Origin: Neisseriaceae bacterium | Lineage (GTDB): Bacteria; Pseudomonadota; Gammaproteobacteria; Burkholderiales; Neisseriaceae | Assembly (NCBI GenBank): GCA_017518785.1 | Contig: JAFWUA010000092.1 | Span: 1-7,250 of the forward strand | Length of the DNA stretch: 7,250 bases | Reading direction: 5' to 3' | Shown: piece after piece, positions 6,664 to 7,250 of the stretch | Layout of the letters: each line of letters begins with the position of its first letter | How positions within the stretch are numbered: the first letter of the stretch is position 1 | Position numbers and translations under genes: made by a program | Notes under the pieces: model-generated | What the model was told of the DNA's origin: nothing | What the model saw: the letters and a program-made list of their open reading frames with translations, nothing else | The model's database searches: none

Positions 6664-6677
6664 AGTCTGCCGGAAAA
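6664..6677 (+). repeat. Exact DUS-like word directly after a stop codon
   Basis: AGTCTGCCGGAAAA begins at the base after the TAG stop of the 363-residue protein gene. It is a single copy in the transcription direction. No inverted partner lies in the 48-base gap before the cold-shock-domain gene, so it cannot form the hairpin seen at the other two gene ends. Confidence 0.85.
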
Positions 6678-6711
6678 TATATTGTTTTATTTTATTATTT
6701 AGGGAATAACT

Positions 6712-7179
6712 ATGCAAGGTAAAATAATTCGTTGGAATGAAGAAAAAGGATTTGGCTTTATCCAAGAGCAAGATACGCAAGTGGAAATATTTGTGTCAAT
6801 TTCTGCTTTTGCAGTTAAAAATCCACAACCAATTGTAGGTGATATAGTCTCATTCATTACACATTTTAACGAAGATAAAGCAAGAAGTGAAGCAATGAAT
6901 GTATTATATCTAAATCGAAAAGACCAATTCAATATCAGTAATGCTGATAACAATCATAGTCGCTGGGAAAATAAAAATAAAAATTCAATTTATGGTAATA
7001 ATCTTCAAGTTGAATTAAATTTACTTCCATTAGAGGAAAACAAAGATAAAGGAGAAGATGAGTTTCATTCTAACAAAAGAAGTTATAAAGGAATACTTTT
7101 ATTATTTGTAGTAATAGTGTTGTTATTAGTAGCTTATTGGGTATATAAAAATAACTTGTTAAAATTAATAGGATTATAA
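6712..7179 (+). CDS. Cold-shock-domain protein with a C-terminal membrane helix
   Basis: The N-terminal 65 or so residues form a cold-shock domain, a beta-barrel that binds single-stranded RNA or DNA. It has KIIRWNEEKGFGFI, with the RNP1-like KGFGFI at 12-17, and the RNP2-like EIFVSISAF at 25-33. The histidine usual in RNP2 (FVHIS) is replaced by Ser29, which may alter nucleic-acid stacking. A hydrophilic, Asn-rich linker (about 70-125) leads to one strongly hydrophobic segment, about 127-145 (GILLLFVVIVLLLVAYWVY), with a Lys/Arg-rich stretch just before it. The 155 residues therefore look like a nucleic-acid-binding domain tethered to the inner membrane. Proteins joining a cold-shock domain to the multi-helix DUF1294 membrane domain are known in proteobacteria; this has only one helix. 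AGGGAA (6701-6706), five bases before the ATG, supports the start. A hairpin terminator follows. Confidence 0.9.
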   Translation: MQGKIIRWNEEKGFGFIQEQDTQVEIFVSISAFAVKNPQPIVGDIVSFITHFNEDKARSEAMNVLYLNRKDQFNISNADNNHSRWENKNKNSIYGNNLQVELNLLPLEENKDKGEDEFHSNKRSYKGILLLFVVIVLLLVAYWVYKNNLLKLIGL

Positions 7180-7203
7180 TAATTAACTCTTTCCGGATAA
7201 AAC

Positions 7204-7239
7204 AGGCTGCCTGAAACTTTCAGGCAGCCTTTATTTTTT
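7204..7239 (+). terminator. Terminator hairpin built from a paired AGGCTGCCTGAAA word
   Basis: AGGCTGCCTGAAA (7204-7216) and its perfect reverse complement (7218-7230) are separated by one base. The physical loop would be roughly AAACTTT on a GC-rich stem. A run of six T at 7234-7239 follows, giving a textbook intrinsic terminator 25 bases after the cold-shock gene. The 12-base core AGGCTGCCTGAA matches the DUS dialect reported for Simonsiella-like Neisseriaceae; inverted DUS pairs as terminators are well known in that family. Confidence 0.9.
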
Positions 7240-7250
7240 AACTTATAGTC

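Noticed and set aside
754..6677. The recurring word as a CRISPR repeat
   Set aside because: Copies are short, in both orientations, spread over 6 kb, and separated by genes rather than uniform spacers.

Overview
The window looks like a chromosomal segment of an AT-rich betaproteobacterium of the Neisseriaceae. Three things point there: a lipoprotein version of the HtrA/Do protease; a mannose-family EIIA - HPr - Enzyme I cluster with no transport subunits; and short 12-14 base words recurring as inverted pairs behind genes, as neisserial DNA uptake sequences (DUS) do. The pair closing the window is AGGCTGCCTGAA, a known DUS dialect of Simonsiella-type Neisseriaceae. All genes lie on the + strand. 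No mobile element, CRISPR array, tRNA or rRNA was seen.

Layout: rpiA (82-750), then a hairpin terminator (754-793) made of two facing copies of AGTCTGCCGGAAA. Next come a small secreted protein of unknown function (833-1384) and an HtrA-family serine protease lipoprotein (1474-2952), closed by a second hairpin of the same word (2965-3012). Then a tight PTS operon: EIIA (3081-3488), HPr (GTG start, 3478-3744) and Enzyme I (3749-5542). A 363-residue cytoplasmic protein that I do not recognise (5572-6663) follows 29 bases later. Last are a cold-shock-domain protein with a C-terminal membrane helix (6712-7179) and a terminator built from the AGGCTGCCTGAAA pair (7204-7230).

How the genes work together: Enzyme I takes phosphate from PEP, passes it to HPr and on to the EIIA. 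With no EIIB/EIIC here, and with the regulatory serine present on HPr, the chain reads as a regulatory PTS. The secreted protein and HtrA may share an envelope role, but only adjacency suggests this. rpiA belongs to the pentose phosphate pathway and sits in its own unit.

The most interesting signal is the repeated word AGTCTGCCGGAA. It occurs six times exactly, plus two near copies, and differs from AGGCTGCCTGAA at two positions, one of them inside the CTG core reported as invariant among DUS dialects. It forms terminators, sits directly after a stop codon, and is written into the last codons of Enzyme I. This may be an undescribed or drifting DUS dialect.
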